A stretch of 54,813 nt of DNA, taken from contig JAZNJH010000012.1 in assembly GCA_045577925.1 (NCBI GenBank), forward strand, positions 1 through 54,813. The letters run 5' to 3'. The position numbers and the translations under genes are program-made. How positions within the stretch are numbered: the first letter of the stretch is position 1; every line of letters begins with the position of its first letter. The notes beneath the pieces were generated by a model that ran no database searches, had not been told where the DNA came from, and saw only the letters and a program-made list of their open reading frames with translations. This document shows positions 16,711 to 26,002 of the stretch, one piece after another. This DNA comes from UBA4717 sp045577925. GTDB taxonomy: Bacteria; Bacillota; Clostridia; Oscillospirales; CAG-272.

Positions 16711-18468
16711 TTGGATAATCAAAGACCTGATCTTAATGAAGAAAACGGGCAGAGCAAATCAGAGGCTGCCACCAAAAAGAAAAGAAAGATAAAAATAAAC
16801 AAAAAGAAGCTTATAATAATTCTTGCAGTTATTCTTGCGGCAATTATAGTAATAACCCAGCTTTTGCCGTTTGGCAAAGCAAAAGCTCCGGGCGAGATCA
16901 CATATACCGAAAGCGTAGCAGAGCGTCGCACTATCCAGACTACGCTTTCATCAAGCGGAACGCTTCAGCCTGCAGACTCATATACCGTTACAGCTTCTGT
17001 TGACGGCGATATCTTAGAGTGCTTCTTTGAAGAGGGCGACACGGTTAATAAGGACGACACTCTTTATATAGTTGATTCCTCCGATATGGAAAACACCATA
17101 GAACGCGCGCAGATCTCTTACGACAGGACTCTCAGAAGCTACAACAAGATCGTTGACTCTCTTGAGGATTTAAATATTTACTGTGATTATAACGCTATTA
17201 TAACAAACGTATACGTTGAAGAAGGCGACGAAGTGCAAAACGGAGCAAAAATTGCAGATTTCAGAGATTCTGATACGATGCATCTTACCGTCCCGTTTTC
17301 CTATGCTGACACATCGGCACTGTACAAGGGTCAGACGGGAACGGTTATAATCGACGGCTCGTTTGAAATGCGAGACTGTGTTATAGACGAGATCGACTCG
17401 TTCGAATCAAATCTTGACGGCAGAGCTGTAAGATACGTGAAAGTAAAAGTTGATAATCAGGCAGGCGGTATTTTCAACACAACCAAGGCAAGTATAGCTT
17501 TCGGCGACATTTCATGCTTAGAGCTTGGTACGTTTGAATATAACAAAGAGGGCACCATAACATCAAAGGTATCGGGAACTGTTACAAGCATTATCGGCAA
17601 AGGCAGCCGTGTCAAAGCCGATGAAACGCTCGTTTGTGCGCTTGAAAGCGAAACGCTTGAAGATAATTATACCGATGCCAAGGCTACTCTTGACGACGCA
17701 GAACTTTCCTTTAACAATACAAAAGAAAAGCTTGATGACTATACCATAAAAGCACCTATAACGGGAACGGTTATAGAAAAATATTCAAAGGCGGGCGACA
17801 CTCTTGACGCAACACGCGGACAAACGTCGATGGCTATAATATACGACCTTTCTTACCTTAAATTCGACATGGCGCTTGACGAGCTTGATATAAGTCAGGT
17901 CGAAGTCGGTCAGAAGGTCATGATCTCCTGCGATGCACTTGATCTTACAGGTATCGAGGGTGAAATAACAAAAGTCAGCGTTGTCGGAACGACGTCTTAC
18001 AACTCAACGACCTATCCCGTTACGGTTAAGATATACTCTCCCCCCGAAGGTCTTCTCGCAGGCATGAACGTTGACGCCGAGCTCGTTATAGCAGAGGCTG
18101 AAAACGTACTCACCGTTCCAAGCGCGGCTATCCAGCGCGGCAATATCGTATACGTAAAGGACGACGGTACGAAAGCGGAAAATGACAGGGCTCCCGAGGG
18201 ATATATGTCGGTTCGTGTTGAAACGGGAATATCAAACGAAAATTATATTGAAATCAAGTCGGGTGAACTCAAAGAAGGCGACAAAGTTTGCGTTCCACAG
18301 ACTGTTCGCACAATGGCAAACGACATATATGAAATGTTCAGCATGGGCGGCGGTATGGGTACGATGCCCGGCGGTATGGGTACAATGCCAAGCGGCGGAA
18401 TGCCCGGCGGAGGCACAATGTCAGGTTCGGGTTCAAGACCCTCAGGCATGGGCGGTGGCATGAGATGA
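16711..18468 (+). CDS. HlyD/MacA-like efflux adaptor protein
   Basis: A 585-residue membrane-fusion-type adaptor for the ABC pair encoded next. It has a basic N-terminus, one transmembrane helix (LIIILAVILAAIIVITQLL, near residues 31-50), biotinyl-lipoyl-like halves (ILECFFEEGDTVNKDDTLY and ITGTVIEKYSKAGDTLDAT), a coiled-coil hairpin and a beta-barrel part ending ENVLTVPSAAIQRG. The start codon is TTG at 16711, fixed by GCAGGAGGG at 16697-16704. The last 40 residues are a Gly/Met-rich tail (GGGMGTMPGGM type), unusual for the family. It overlaps the ATPase gene by 4 nt. Confidence 0.88.
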   Translation: MDNQRPDLNEENGQSKSEAATKKKRKIKINKKKLIIILAVILAAIIVITQLLPFGKAKAPGEITYTESVAERRTIQTTLSSSGTLQPADSYTVTASVDGDILECFFEEGDTVNKDDTLYIVDSSDMENTIERAQISYDRTLRSYNKIVDSLEDLNIYCDYNAIITNVYVEEGDEVQNGAKIADFRDSDTMHLTVPFSYADTSALYKGQTGTVIIDGSFEMRDCVIDEIDSFESNLDGRAVRYVKVKVDNQAGGIFNTTKASIAFGDISCLELGTFEYNKEGTITSKVSGTVTSIIGKGSRVKADETLVCALESETLEDNYTDAKATLDDAELSFNNTKEKLDDYTIKAPITGTVIEKYSKAGDTLDATRGQTSMAIIYDLSYLKFDMALDELDISQVEVGQKVMISCDALDLTGIEGEITKVSVVGTTSYNSTTYPVTVKIYSPPEGLLAGMNVDAELVIAEAENVLTVPSAAIQRGNIVYVKDDGTKAENDRAPEGYMSVRVETGISNENYIEIKSGELKEGDKVCVPQTVRTMANDIYEMFSMGGGMGTMPGGMGTMPSGGMPGGGTMSGSGSRPSGMGGGMR

Positions 18469-19169
18469 CACCTATAATAGATCTCAGAAACATTTACAAA
18501 ATCTATCAGATGGGCGACTCAGAAGTCCGTGCCGCCGATGACGTTTCGCTTAAAATATACAAAGGTGAATTCGTTGCGATTGTCGGTCAGTCGGGCTCGG
18601 GAAAATCCACACTTATGAATATAATCGGCTGCCTTGACGTGCCTACCTCGGGTAAATATTATCTGAATGGTGAGGACGTCAGCGAGCTTGACGACGACAA
18701 GCAGGCGGCAATACGAAACAGGACTCTCGGTTTCATATTTCAGCAATACAATCTTATCGCAAAGTTGAACGTTCTCGAAAACGTAGAGCTGTCGCTGTTA
18801 TATGCAGGGATATCAAAAGCTAAACGCAATGAAATGGCTAAATCCGCCCTTGAAAGAGTCGGACTTTCGGATAAGCTTAAAAACTTTCCCAACCAGCTTT
18901 CTGGCGGTCAGCAGCAACGTGTGTCTATCGCACGTGCACTTGCAGGAAATCCCTCGATCATACTTGCCGACGAGCCGACGGGTGCGCTTGATTCCAAGAC
19001 CAGCCGCGAGGTGCTTGACTTCCTGAAAAAGCTGAACGAAGAAGGAAACACCATAGTTCTCATCACGCACGACAACAGTATAGCCCGTGAAGCAAAGCGC
19101 ATTGTGAGGATAATGGACGGAAAAATAACGTATGACGGCGACGCTAAAAGCGCATTTGAAACGAGGTAA
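18465..19169 (+). CDS. ABC transporter ATP-binding protein, MacB/LolD type
   Basis: A 234-residue ATPase with Walker A (GQSGSGKST), signature LSGGQQQR, Walker B (IILADEPTGALDS) and switch His (LITHD). The TGALDS motif and length are typical of MacB/LolD-type ATPases paired with FtsX-fold permeases. The start overlaps the adaptor stop and the permease follows within 5 nt, so the three genes form one exporter. A substrate such as an antimicrobial peptide is plausible but not shown. Confidence 0.92.
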   Translation: MTPIIDLRNIYKIYQMGDSEVRAADDVSLKIYKGEFVAIVGQSGSGKSTLMNIIGCLDVPTSGKYYLNGEDVSELDDDKQAAIRNRTLGFIFQQYNLIAKLNVLENVELSLLYAGISKAKRNEMAKSALERVGLSDKLKNFPNQLSGGQQQRVSIARALAGNPSIILADEPTGALDSKTSREVLDFLKKLNEEGNTIVLITHDNSIAREAKRIVRIMDGKITYDGDAKSAFETR

Positions 19170-19173
19170 GGCT

Positions 19174-20343
19174 ATGGGATTTTATCAGGCATTCAAACTT
19201 GCTCTAAAAAGCCTTGCCGGCAATAAGATGCGGGCGTTTCTGACTATGCTCGGCATAATTATTGGTGTTGCGGCGGTTATTATCCTCGTCAGCCTTATGC
19301 AAGGCTTGACAGGCGAGGTTACATCTCTGTTTGCGGATCTCGGAACAGAAGTGCTGACCGTATCCGTTCAAAGCAGAGGCGCAACGAGAACTCTTGACGA
19401 CGATGATCTTTATGAGTTTTATGAAGAAAACGGTTCTCTGTTTTCATACATGTCTCCAAACGTTACGGTTTCGGGTACTGTAAAACACAATAACACTGAA
19501 TATTCTTCAAGCGTTAAAGGTGTTTCTGAAGAATATATGGCCATGGAGGATTACTCGCTTTACGACGGCCGATTTATTTCATACTCGGATATAGAAAATT
19601 ATCAGAAGGTCTGCGTTATAGGATCATATCTTAACCGCGAGGTATATAACGGAAACGGCGTTGGAAATACGATAAAGGTTGCAGGCAGTAAGCTTACCAT
19701 AGTCGGCGTGCTTGAAGAGATAGAGGATTCCACCGAGCGCTCGGGAGACGATCTTATACTTTTACCCTACAGTACGGCGTGCAAGATAGGAAACACGCAG
19801 ATAGCAAATTACAGCTTCTACGTTCGTGATACGAATAATATCAGCTATGCGGAAAACGTGATAGACAATTATCTGTACGGTGTTTTTAATTCCGATGACT
19901 ACTATACTATAATAAACATGCAGGCACTTATAGACCAGATGGAAGAAATGATGGATATTATGACGATGGTGCTTGTTGGTATCGCAGGAATATCGCTTCT
20001 TGTTGGCGGTATAGGTATTATGAACATCATGCTTGTATCTGTAACCGAACGAACGCGCGAGATAGGCATCAGAAAATCGCTCGGTGCAAGGCGGCGCGAT
20101 ATAATGCGGCAATTCGTTATTGAAGCCGCCACCACCTCTGCCGTTGGCGGAGTCATGGGTATCATACTCGGTATAATCGTTGCAATAACCCTTGGGGACG
20201 CTATCGGCATAAATGCAACTCCAACATTTTTCGCAGTTGGTATCAGCGCCGGAGTTTCAATATTCATAGGCGTCCTGTTCGGATATCTTCCGGCAAGCAA
20301 AGCGTCAAAGCTTAATCCTATTGACGCCCTCAGACATGAGTAA
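19174..20343 (+). CDS. MacB-like ABC permease (FtsX fold)
   Basis: A 389-residue permease: N-terminal helix (RAFLTMLGIIIGVAAVIILVSL), a large MacB periplasmic-core-like domain, then three helices with the conserved TERTREIGIRKSLGARRRDI cytoplasmic motif. I start at ATG 19174 because GAGGTAAG is just upstream and the family begins at this point (MGFYQAFKLALKSL); an in-frame ATG at 19132 lies inside the ATPase gene. It is the membrane part of the exporter. Confidence 0.92.
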   Translation: MGFYQAFKLALKSLAGNKMRAFLTMLGIIIGVAAVIILVSLMQGLTGEVTSLFADLGTEVLTVSVQSRGATRTLDDDDLYEFYEENGSLFSYMSPNVTVSGTVKHNNTEYSSSVKGVSEEYMAMEDYSLYDGRFISYSDIENYQKVCVIGSYLNREVYNGNGVGNTIKVAGSKLTIVGVLEEIEDSTERSGDDLILLPYSTACKIGNTQIANYSFYVRDTNNISYAENVIDNYLYGVFNSDDYYTIINMQALIDQMEEMMDIMTMVLVGIAGISLLVGGIGIMNIMLVSVTERTREIGIRKSLGARRRDIMRQFVIEAATTSAVGGVMGIILGIIVAITLGDAIGINATPTFFAVGISAGVSIFIGVLFGYLPASKASKLNPIDALRHE

Positions 20344-20367
20344 TAACAGAAAGGCATGGTAATATAA

Positions 20368-22695
20368 ATGAGCAAAAAAATTATAACGCTTACGTTATGC
20401 TTAATACTGGCTCTTTCGCTTATGATAAGCACTTATGCAACGTCAGACGATGATGCGCAGCGCTTGCTTGGCGTGCTAGGTATCTTAAGCGGAGATGAAA
20501 ACGGGAATCTCAATCTTGAACGCGAGGTCACGAGAGCCGAATTTTCAAAGATGCTTGTAAACGCATCAAGCTATAAGGACAAGATCTCAAGCGCTGCAAC
20601 CTCCACAGGCTTTTCGGACGTTGCTTCAAGTCACTGGGCGGCGCCTTTCATCAGAGTTGCATCAGACAACAAGTGGATATACGGATATTCAGACGGAACC
20701 TTTGCTCCGTCAAGCAATATAAAGCTTGAAGAGGCGGCAACAATGCTTTTGCGCCTGCTTGGATACACCTCAGCCGATATGACGGGTGTATACCCTAACG
20801 GTCAGCTCGCGCTCTATGAAGCGCTCGGGCTTGATGAGGGGGTAAGCGCCAAGAAGGGTGAGTTTGTAGTGCGCGGCGACTGCCTGAAGCTTTTTGTAAA
20901 TCTTATGAACGCAAAAGCAAAAGACGGCAAGGTATACGCGCAAACGCTCGGATACTCTCTTGGCTCAGACGGTAAGATAGACATACACAAGACTGTATCT
21001 GACGAGATGAACGGCCCGTACGTTATAGAAAAGGGGCTATCGGATATACCCGTTAACATCGACGGCTACACCGTTTATAAGGACAACAAAAGCACCACGT
21101 CTGCCGCGATAGAAAAATATGACGTTATATACTACTCTGCTGATCTTCGTTCGGTTTGGGTATACGACGACGTCGTTACGGGAAAATACGAGTCATCAAT
21201 CCTCTCGGGCTCAGTTCCCTCAAGCGTTACCGTTGGCGGCAAAGCATATTCATTTGAAGACTCTTCAGCCGCAAGCTCGATGTCTGTTTACGGCGAGTTT
21301 AAAGAAGACGATATCGTAACTCTACTTCTCGGCAAGGGCGGAAAAATAGTTAGAGTATTAGATGCTTCCGTTCACTATAACGTTGACTCGGATAATTATC
21401 TCGAAATTGTTGAAAATACCCTTGAAGGGCCTTATATAGTAACGAAAAGCTATGCGGCTCTCGGTCTTCCCACAAGCGGTATAAGTGTTATCAGAAATAA
21501 TCAAGCGGCTAAAATTGACGATATAAAGCCGTACGACGTAGTCTACTATTCATCCGTTGCAAAAACGGCAATGGTATATTCAAAAACTGTAAGCGGCACC
21601 TATAAGTCGGCATCTCCCTCGCTTGATGCACCGGCTCAGGTAACAGTTGCTTCCGGAACGTATACGATTGACAGCACGGATGCTGCAGTAGCGCTCTCAA
21701 GTATTGGCAAGTTTACACCCGGCGACTTTGTAACGCTCATTCTCGGAAGAGGCGACAAGGTTGTTGGCGTTGTCCCCATGAGCGAATTTGCAAACAACGT
21801 ATACGGTATAGTGCTCGGCGTATCAAGCGAGCTTTACACCGATGCAAACGGGCAAAGTTACAGTGCAAGAACTGTTTCGCTCATGACAACTGAGGGCGAA
21901 AATATGTCTGTTGAGGGGGTGCTTAACACCCTCTCTGCAGGCGATGTTGTAAGAGTCAACTATGAAGACACAGTCAGCGTTGAGAGAATGACGCTTCGCT
22001 CTGTAAAGGGCGAAGTAACTGACAGCTCTATCGGCGGGTATGAGCTTGCAAGCACGGTTAACGTGCTTGATACAGACATGTACGGCAAAAATCCATATCC
22101 GCTTTTTTTCAGCCGACTGACCGGAGTTAAGCTCAAGGATGGCGACGTAAAATATTACGCCGTTAACTCTGAGGGGAAAATCACAGACCTTATCCTCAGT
22201 GATTTTTCGGGCGAGTGCTATAAATACGGCATTATGATAAACGCCGATATTAACATATCGGACTCGCAGAGCTTCGCGTCAGAAAACGAGGATAATTCCC
22301 CCACAAGCTCTGAAACGTACAATTACGTATACAAATATCAGATAGGTACTCAGACAACGCAAATGACAAGCCTTACAGAGTATACGTCATCAACGGGACC
22401 TTGTGTTTTCAAATATAACGGCAACAGCTTGGAAGAGATAAAAATGCTCCGCAAGCTTCCAAACGTAGACACATACACTCCGTTTGGTATCATGTCTGCA
22501 GATAAATTTTATCTTTACTCTGATGATATTACCGTATACACACCAAACACAAACAAAAAATCCGATCTGAAATACAACATAATGCCGCTTTATGAGCTTA
22601 CAGAAAATATAGAGTCGTATAACGTTCACGCGTATTTCGACAGCGCCCCCGAAAACGGAGGAAGAGTAAGGATAATTATTGCAACGAAAAAGTAA
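20368..22695 (+). CDS. S-layer-homology domain exported protein
   Basis: A 775-residue secreted protein. It has a signal peptide (IITLTLCLILALSLMIS, cleavage after about residue 24, TYA) and SLH domains over residues 30-200 (FSDVASSHWAAPFIRVASD, WIYGYSDGTFAPSSNIKLEEA), which bind cell-wall polymers. There are two homologous modules at about 215-335 and 350-475 (GPYVIEKGLSDIPVNI and GPYIVTKSYAALGLPT starts; both end VTLxLGxGxKxVxV), then a unique C-terminal region. It lies 24 nt after the permease gene and ends at a terminator, so it may be the last gene of the efflux operon. Its wall role is inferred. Confidence 0.85.
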   Translation: MSKKIITLTLCLILALSLMISTYATSDDDAQRLLGVLGILSGDENGNLNLEREVTRAEFSKMLVNASSYKDKISSAATSTGFSDVASSHWAAPFIRVASDNKWIYGYSDGTFAPSSNIKLEEAATMLLRLLGYTSADMTGVYPNGQLALYEALGLDEGVSAKKGEFVVRGDCLKLFVNLMNAKAKDGKVYAQTLGYSLGSDGKIDIHKTVSDEMNGPYVIEKGLSDIPVNIDGYTVYKDNKSTTSAAIEKYDVIYYSADLRSVWVYDDVVTGKYESSILSGSVPSSVTVGGKAYSFEDSSAASSMSVYGEFKEDDIVTLLLGKGGKIVRVLDASVHYNVDSDNYLEIVENTLEGPYIVTKSYAALGLPTSGISVIRNNQAAKIDDIKPYDVVYYSSVAKTAMVYSKTVSGTYKSASPSLDAPAQVTVASGTYTIDSTDAAVALSSIGKFTPGDFVTLILGRGDKVVGVVPMSEFANNVYGIVLGVSSELYTDANGQSYSARTVSLMTTEGENMSVEGVLNTLSAGDVVRVNYEDTVSVERMTLRSVKGEVTDSSIGGYELASTVNVLDTDMYGKNPYPLFFSRLTGVKLKDGDVKYYAVNSEGKITDLILSDFSGECYKYGIMINADINISDSQSFASENEDNSPTSSETYNYVYKYQIGTQTTQMTSLTEYTSSTGPCVFKYNGNSLEEIKMLRKLPNVDTYTPFGIMSADKFYLYSDDITVYTPNTNKKSDLKYNIMPLYELTENIESYNVHAYFDSAPENGGRVRIIIATKK

Positions 22696-22785
22696 ACAAA
22701 CAAAATATCAGACTTTGATTCAGAACTAAAACATATACTTAATATAACAAGTCCTGATGCTCAGGCAATAGCTTTAACATCAAGC

Positions 22786-22816
22786 AGCGGTCGGAAAAAT
22801 CCGACCGCTCTTTTTT
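22786..22816 (+). terminator. Terminator after the SLH-protein gene
   Basis: A 9-bp stem AGCGGTCGG/CCGACCGCT with a 6-nt loop, then C and six T. Confidence 0.88.
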
Positions 22817-22850
22817 GCCCCAATTACTTGTAATATATATAAATTTTGTC

Positions 22851-22879
22851 TTTACAAATCAAACAATATGTTATATACT
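22851..22879 (+). promoter_or_regulatory. Promoter for the vanW-dltA-like-dltC-like cluster
   Basis: TTTACA (22851-22856), a 17-nt spacer and TATACT (22874-22879). A perfect TATAAT also overlaps at 22879-22884. It lies about 115 nt before the VanW start. Confidence 0.6.
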
Positions 22880-22937
22880 ATAATTAGAATCCTGTGACAG
22901 TAGTATTTTTGAGTCTTTCACAAACAGAAATAACACC

Positions 22938-23021
22938 ATGTTAAAAAAGACATTTAAATTGTATACCACGGAGACATTGACCAAGGAGCAGCTATGGGAA
23001 GAAAACTGTTTTGCGAAATAA
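22938..23021 (+). other. Short leader frame copied from the lipoprotein gene 5' end
   Basis: TAACACCATGTTAAAAAAGA at 22931-22950 matches the start region of the two lipoprotein genes at 26003 and 28015 almost exactly. After MLKKT the similarity ends, and the frame runs for 27 codons to TAA at 23021, overlapping the VanW start (22994). It may be a truncated duplicate or a translated leader. Whether it is translated cannot be told from sequence. Confidence 0.4.
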
Positions 23022-23818
23022 GTCCGCTTTGTTACAAAATTTCTATACAGAAAGAAATCATACTCAGATACATAAAGGATCTTTTCAGTAAAGATAAGTT
23101 TGCAAAAGCAAAGCTTTATGAGCCTTTGAAACATATCGTTAAAAGCCATGCTTCTATAATGGTTCGCAAGCTTCACGGTGTGGATATGGCTCTTCAGGAA
23201 AACAAGGTGGAGAATATTTTGCTTGCCTGCAAAAAGATAAACGGCGCGCTGATCCTTCCCGGCGAAACCTTTTCATTTTGGAAAACTTTAGGAAAGACCG
23301 GCAAGCGGCAGGGATACAAAAAAGGTCTCATGATAGGCAAAAAAGGCTTCGGTGCTGACTACGGAGGCGGACTCTGCCAGATGGCAAATATGATACACTA
23401 TCTTGTATTAAACAGTCCGCTTGAAGTAACGGAGCTTCATCACCACACAGACGCGCTTTTTCCCGACGAAAGAAGAAGAGTTCCTTTTGGCACGGGAACA
23501 TCAGTTGCATACAACAACATTGACTACCGATTCAAAAACACCACTGATTCGAAGGTGCAGATACTCGTGTGGTGTGAAAACGGCGAGCTTCTCGGCGAAT
23601 TGAGAAGCGAGCACCATTTTGAAAACAGATACCGCCTTATAGAGGAAGATCATCACTTCGAGAAAGAGGGAGATGATTATTACCGCATATCTAAGGTATA
23701 CAGATTGATAATTAACAAACAAAGCGGCGAGCAGGTTGGAAAGGAACTGATCTTAGACAATCACTCAAAGGTTATGTACGACCATGACCTGATCCTGCAG
23801 GAGCAGATAAGATCGTGA
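22994..23818 (+). CDS. VanW family protein
   Basis: A 274-residue VanW protein. The family is named after a gene of vancomycin-resistance clusters, but its biochemical role is unknown. Conserved features are ILPGETFSFWKTLGKTGKRQGY, DYGGGLCQMANMIHYLVLNSPLEVTELHHH and the GTGTSVAYNNIDYRF segment. No signal peptide or membrane helix is evident. Its stop overlaps the GTG start of the DltA-like gene, so the products are probably made together. Confidence 0.88.
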   Translation: MGRKLFCEISPLCYKISIQKEIILRYIKDLFSKDKFAKAKLYEPLKHIVKSHASIMVRKLHGVDMALQENKVENILLACKKINGALILPGETFSFWKTLGKTGKRQGYKKGLMIGKKGFGADYGGGLCQMANMIHYLVLNSPLEVTELHHHTDALFPDERRRVPFGTGTSVAYNNIDYRFKNTTDSKVQILVWCENGELLGELRSEHHFENRYRLIEEDHHFEKEGDDYYRISKVYRLIINKQSGEQVGKELILDNHSKVMYDHDLILQEQIRS

Positions 23819-25179
23819 TAAAAGACTTTAAAAAAAACGCACTTATATATCCCGATAGGATAGCTTACGTTACAGACGGACAAAGCATATCTTATAGCAA
23901 TCTCTGCTGTTTGGCTAAAAAAAGAGCAGAAGAGCTTGAAGAAAGAAAACCTGTGGTGCTTGCAGGAGACAAAGGTATTGACTTTTTAAGCTATATACTT
24001 GCATGCACGATGAAAGGCATACCATACGTTCCGATCGAAGAAGCGCTTCCCGAAGCCAGGAAAGATGCTATTTTCCAAGCTCTTGGCGAGTACGTTTATA
24101 TCGACTGTATAAGCGGAGAAAGGGTAGCTCATTCGGGCGAGAGAAAGATTTGTATTGACAATTGCGTTTATGTGATATTTACATCCGGTAGTACGGGGCA
24201 GCCAAAAGGAGTTCCCATAACAAGGGAGAATCTCAATAGCTTTTATAAATGGATAAGCCGGCTTTACCCTCTTTGTAACTACAAAGAATGTGCGGTTATG
24301 AATCAGGCGCCTTTTTCCTTTGATCTCAGCGTTGCAGACTTATACTATGCTTTAGGTAATGGCCATACCTTGATCGGTGCAAGTAAGGCATTGAGAGAAA
24401 ACGTTGGTTTGTGGCTTAACGCTTTGAAAGAAAACGGCGCAAAGGTATGTATGGCAACTCCAACGTTCATAAGAATGTGCTTGCTTTCAAAAGACTTTTC
24501 AAGGGAAAACTTTCCTGATCTTGACTGCATTTACTTTTGCGGCGAAAGGCTTGACAAGCCTCTTGTAAGAAAGCTTTGGGATAGATTTGGGGATCTGAAA
24601 ATAATAAATGCCTATGGTCCCACCGAAGCAACAAGTGCGGTCAGTGCCATACTGATAAAGAATGAATACCTTGATTCTCCCGATCCATTGCCTGTTGGAG
24701 AAATCGAAAACTTAGCGGCGGGTGTTGAGATTATCGACGACGAGATCGTTTTATTTGGTAAAAGTGTATTTTCGGGATACCTCAACGCCGATTCTTCCGG
24801 CTGTTTTACCTTAAACGGAGAAAACGCATACAAGACGGGAGATATTGGATATATAAAAGAAAACAGGCTTTACTGTACGGGACGGCGCGACACTCAGGTG
24901 AAATATGCCGGTTATCGTATTGAGCTTGGCGATGTGGAGGAAAACGTAAGATCGGCAGAGGGTGTTAGAGATGCCGCCGTTGTTGCTCTCAAAGACGAAA
25001 ACGGCAGCGTGAAAAGGTTACGCGCTTTTGTTGTTCTGGAAAAAGGATATACCGCTGACGGTGTGAGAGAAAAGCTAAACAAGCGCTTGCCAAGTTATAT
25101 GGTACCGCAGATCATTGTTGTAGATACACTGATCGCGAACGAAAACGCAAAGCTTGACAGAAGGAGTATGTCAGAATGA
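23815..25179 (+). CDS. DltA-like adenylation enzyme
   Basis: A 454-residue adenylate-forming enzyme that activates an amino acid with ATP and loads it on a carrier protein. Core motifs are visible: VIFTSGSTGQPKGVPITREN (A3), NQAPFSFDLSVADLYYALG (very like DltA), NAYGPTEAT (A5), YKTGDIG (A7), GYRIELGDVEE (A8) and NAKLDRR with the catalytic Lys (A10). This resembles D-alanine-carrier ligase more than other NRPS domains, though it is slightly shorter than DltA. The start is GTG at 23815, overlapping vanW by 4 nt; CAGGAG lies at 23798-23803. It overlaps the carrier gene by 4 nt. dltB and dltD are absent here. Confidence 0.85.
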   Translation: MIKDFKKNALIYPDRIAYVTDGQSISYSNLCCLAKKRAEELEERKPVVLAGDKGIDFLSYILACTMKGIPYVPIEEALPEARKDAIFQALGEYVYIDCISGERVAHSGERKICIDNCVYVIFTSGSTGQPKGVPITRENLNSFYKWISRLYPLCNYKECAVMNQAPFSFDLSVADLYYALGNGHTLIGASKALRENVGLWLNALKENGAKVCMATPTFIRMCLLSKDFSRENFPDLDCIYFCGERLDKPLVRKLWDRFGDLKIINAYGPTEATSAVSAILIKNEYLDSPDPLPVGEIENLAAGVEIIDDEIVLFGKSVFSGYLNADSSGCFTLNGENAYKTGDIGYIKENRLYCTGRRDTQVKYAGYRIELGDVEENVRSAEGVRDAAVVALKDENGSVKRLRAFVVLEKGYTADGVREKLNKRLPSYMVPQIIVVDTLIANENAKLDRRSMSE

Positions 25180-25412
25180 AAATTGACGTTAATCAAATTC
25201 TTTACGATTGTTGCGAGGATCCGCGAGTCTTTGATGATGAATGCGATCTGATAGACGAAGGTATATTAGACTCTCTCGCTATAATATCGTTGTTTTCATA
25301 TTTGGAGGATCAGGGGATCGAGTTACAGATAACACGTATTGACAGAAACAGATTGAGGACCGCGGCATCGATAAAAAAGCTTATAGCCGAAGCTGATATG
25401 GGAGAAGAATAA
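25176..25412 (+). CDS. DltC-like acyl/peptidyl carrier protein
   Basis: A 78-residue carrier protein. The Ser that takes the phosphopantetheine arm is in DEGILDSLAIISL, and the following FSYLEDQGIELQITRIDRNRL part fits DltC (compare the ITEFDRD segment of DltC) better than fatty-acid ACPs. The start overlaps the DltA-like stop (ATGA), which argues that the two proteins are partners. It is followed by a small exported protein, not by DltD. Confidence 0.82.
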   Translation: MKIDVNQILYDCCEDPRVFDDECDLIDEGILDSLAIISLFSYLEDQGIELQITRIDRNRLRTAASIKKLIAEADMGEE

Positions 25413-25429
25413 CGTCAGGAGACAGTATT

Positions 25430-25915
25430 ATGAAAAAAAGAAAAAAACTTATTACCGCACTAATCATTATTGCAATACTGCTTATCGTATATGTAATAGG
25501 ACTGTTTATACCCAAAACAAAAACATACAGCTTTGAAAAAGAACTTGTATTAAAAAATACGTACAGCGCCGAACAGGCCATTTTCGGCGACCGTGCAACA
25601 GTTGAGATACACTTTGACAATACAAGCATATACAACACATACTATGACGAAGGTTTTGTTATTATAAACGGCGAAAAATACACCGTAAAGAATTCAAGGC
25701 ATTACCCCCGTTCTTTCATTGCAAAATTCAAACATGAATTAAAATATTTGCCTGAAATGATCAAATATGAATACGACTTGTTTTGGTTTGATATTGAGCA
25801 CGAATCGGGATATACCGTCACAGTAGTAGGACATGAATCCGGATCTGATATACACTTAGATGTAAAAATAGATAATACTATATATTGTACTTATGAAGAA
25901 ATTATATCCGAGTAA
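25430..25915 (+). CDS. Small membrane-anchored exported protein, unknown function
   Basis: A 161-residue protein with a KKRKK start, one transmembrane helix (ITALIIIAILLIVYVIGLFI) and a 130-residue extracytoplasmic part rich in beta-prone Tyr/Val/Glu stretches. I do not recognise a family. It lies 17 nt after the DltC-like gene with a CAGGAGA site, so it is likely the last gene of that cluster. A short stem AAGCAA/TTGCTT at 25937-25954 may end the unit. Confidence 0.7.
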   Translation: MKKRKKLITALIIIAILLIVYVIGLFIPKTKTYSFEKELVLKNTYSAEQAIFGDRATVEIHFDNTSIYNTYYDEGFVIINGEKYTVKNSRHYPRSFIAKFKHELKYLPEMIKYEYDLFWFDIEHESGYTVTVVGHESGSDIHLDVKIDNTIYCTYEEIISE

Positions 25916-26002
25916 GAATGATTTTTGACCAAAACAAGCAAAAAACACTTGCTTTTATGAAAAGAGATTATAATCTACAAACAATAGAACAGAGGTAACA
26001 CC

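Noticed and set aside
22938..23021. The short frame upstream of vanW listed as a confirmed small gene
   Set aside because: The start context is copied from the lipoprotein genes but the SD is weaker (AAATAAC instead of GAGGTAAC), so translation is uncertain; kept only as a possible leader.
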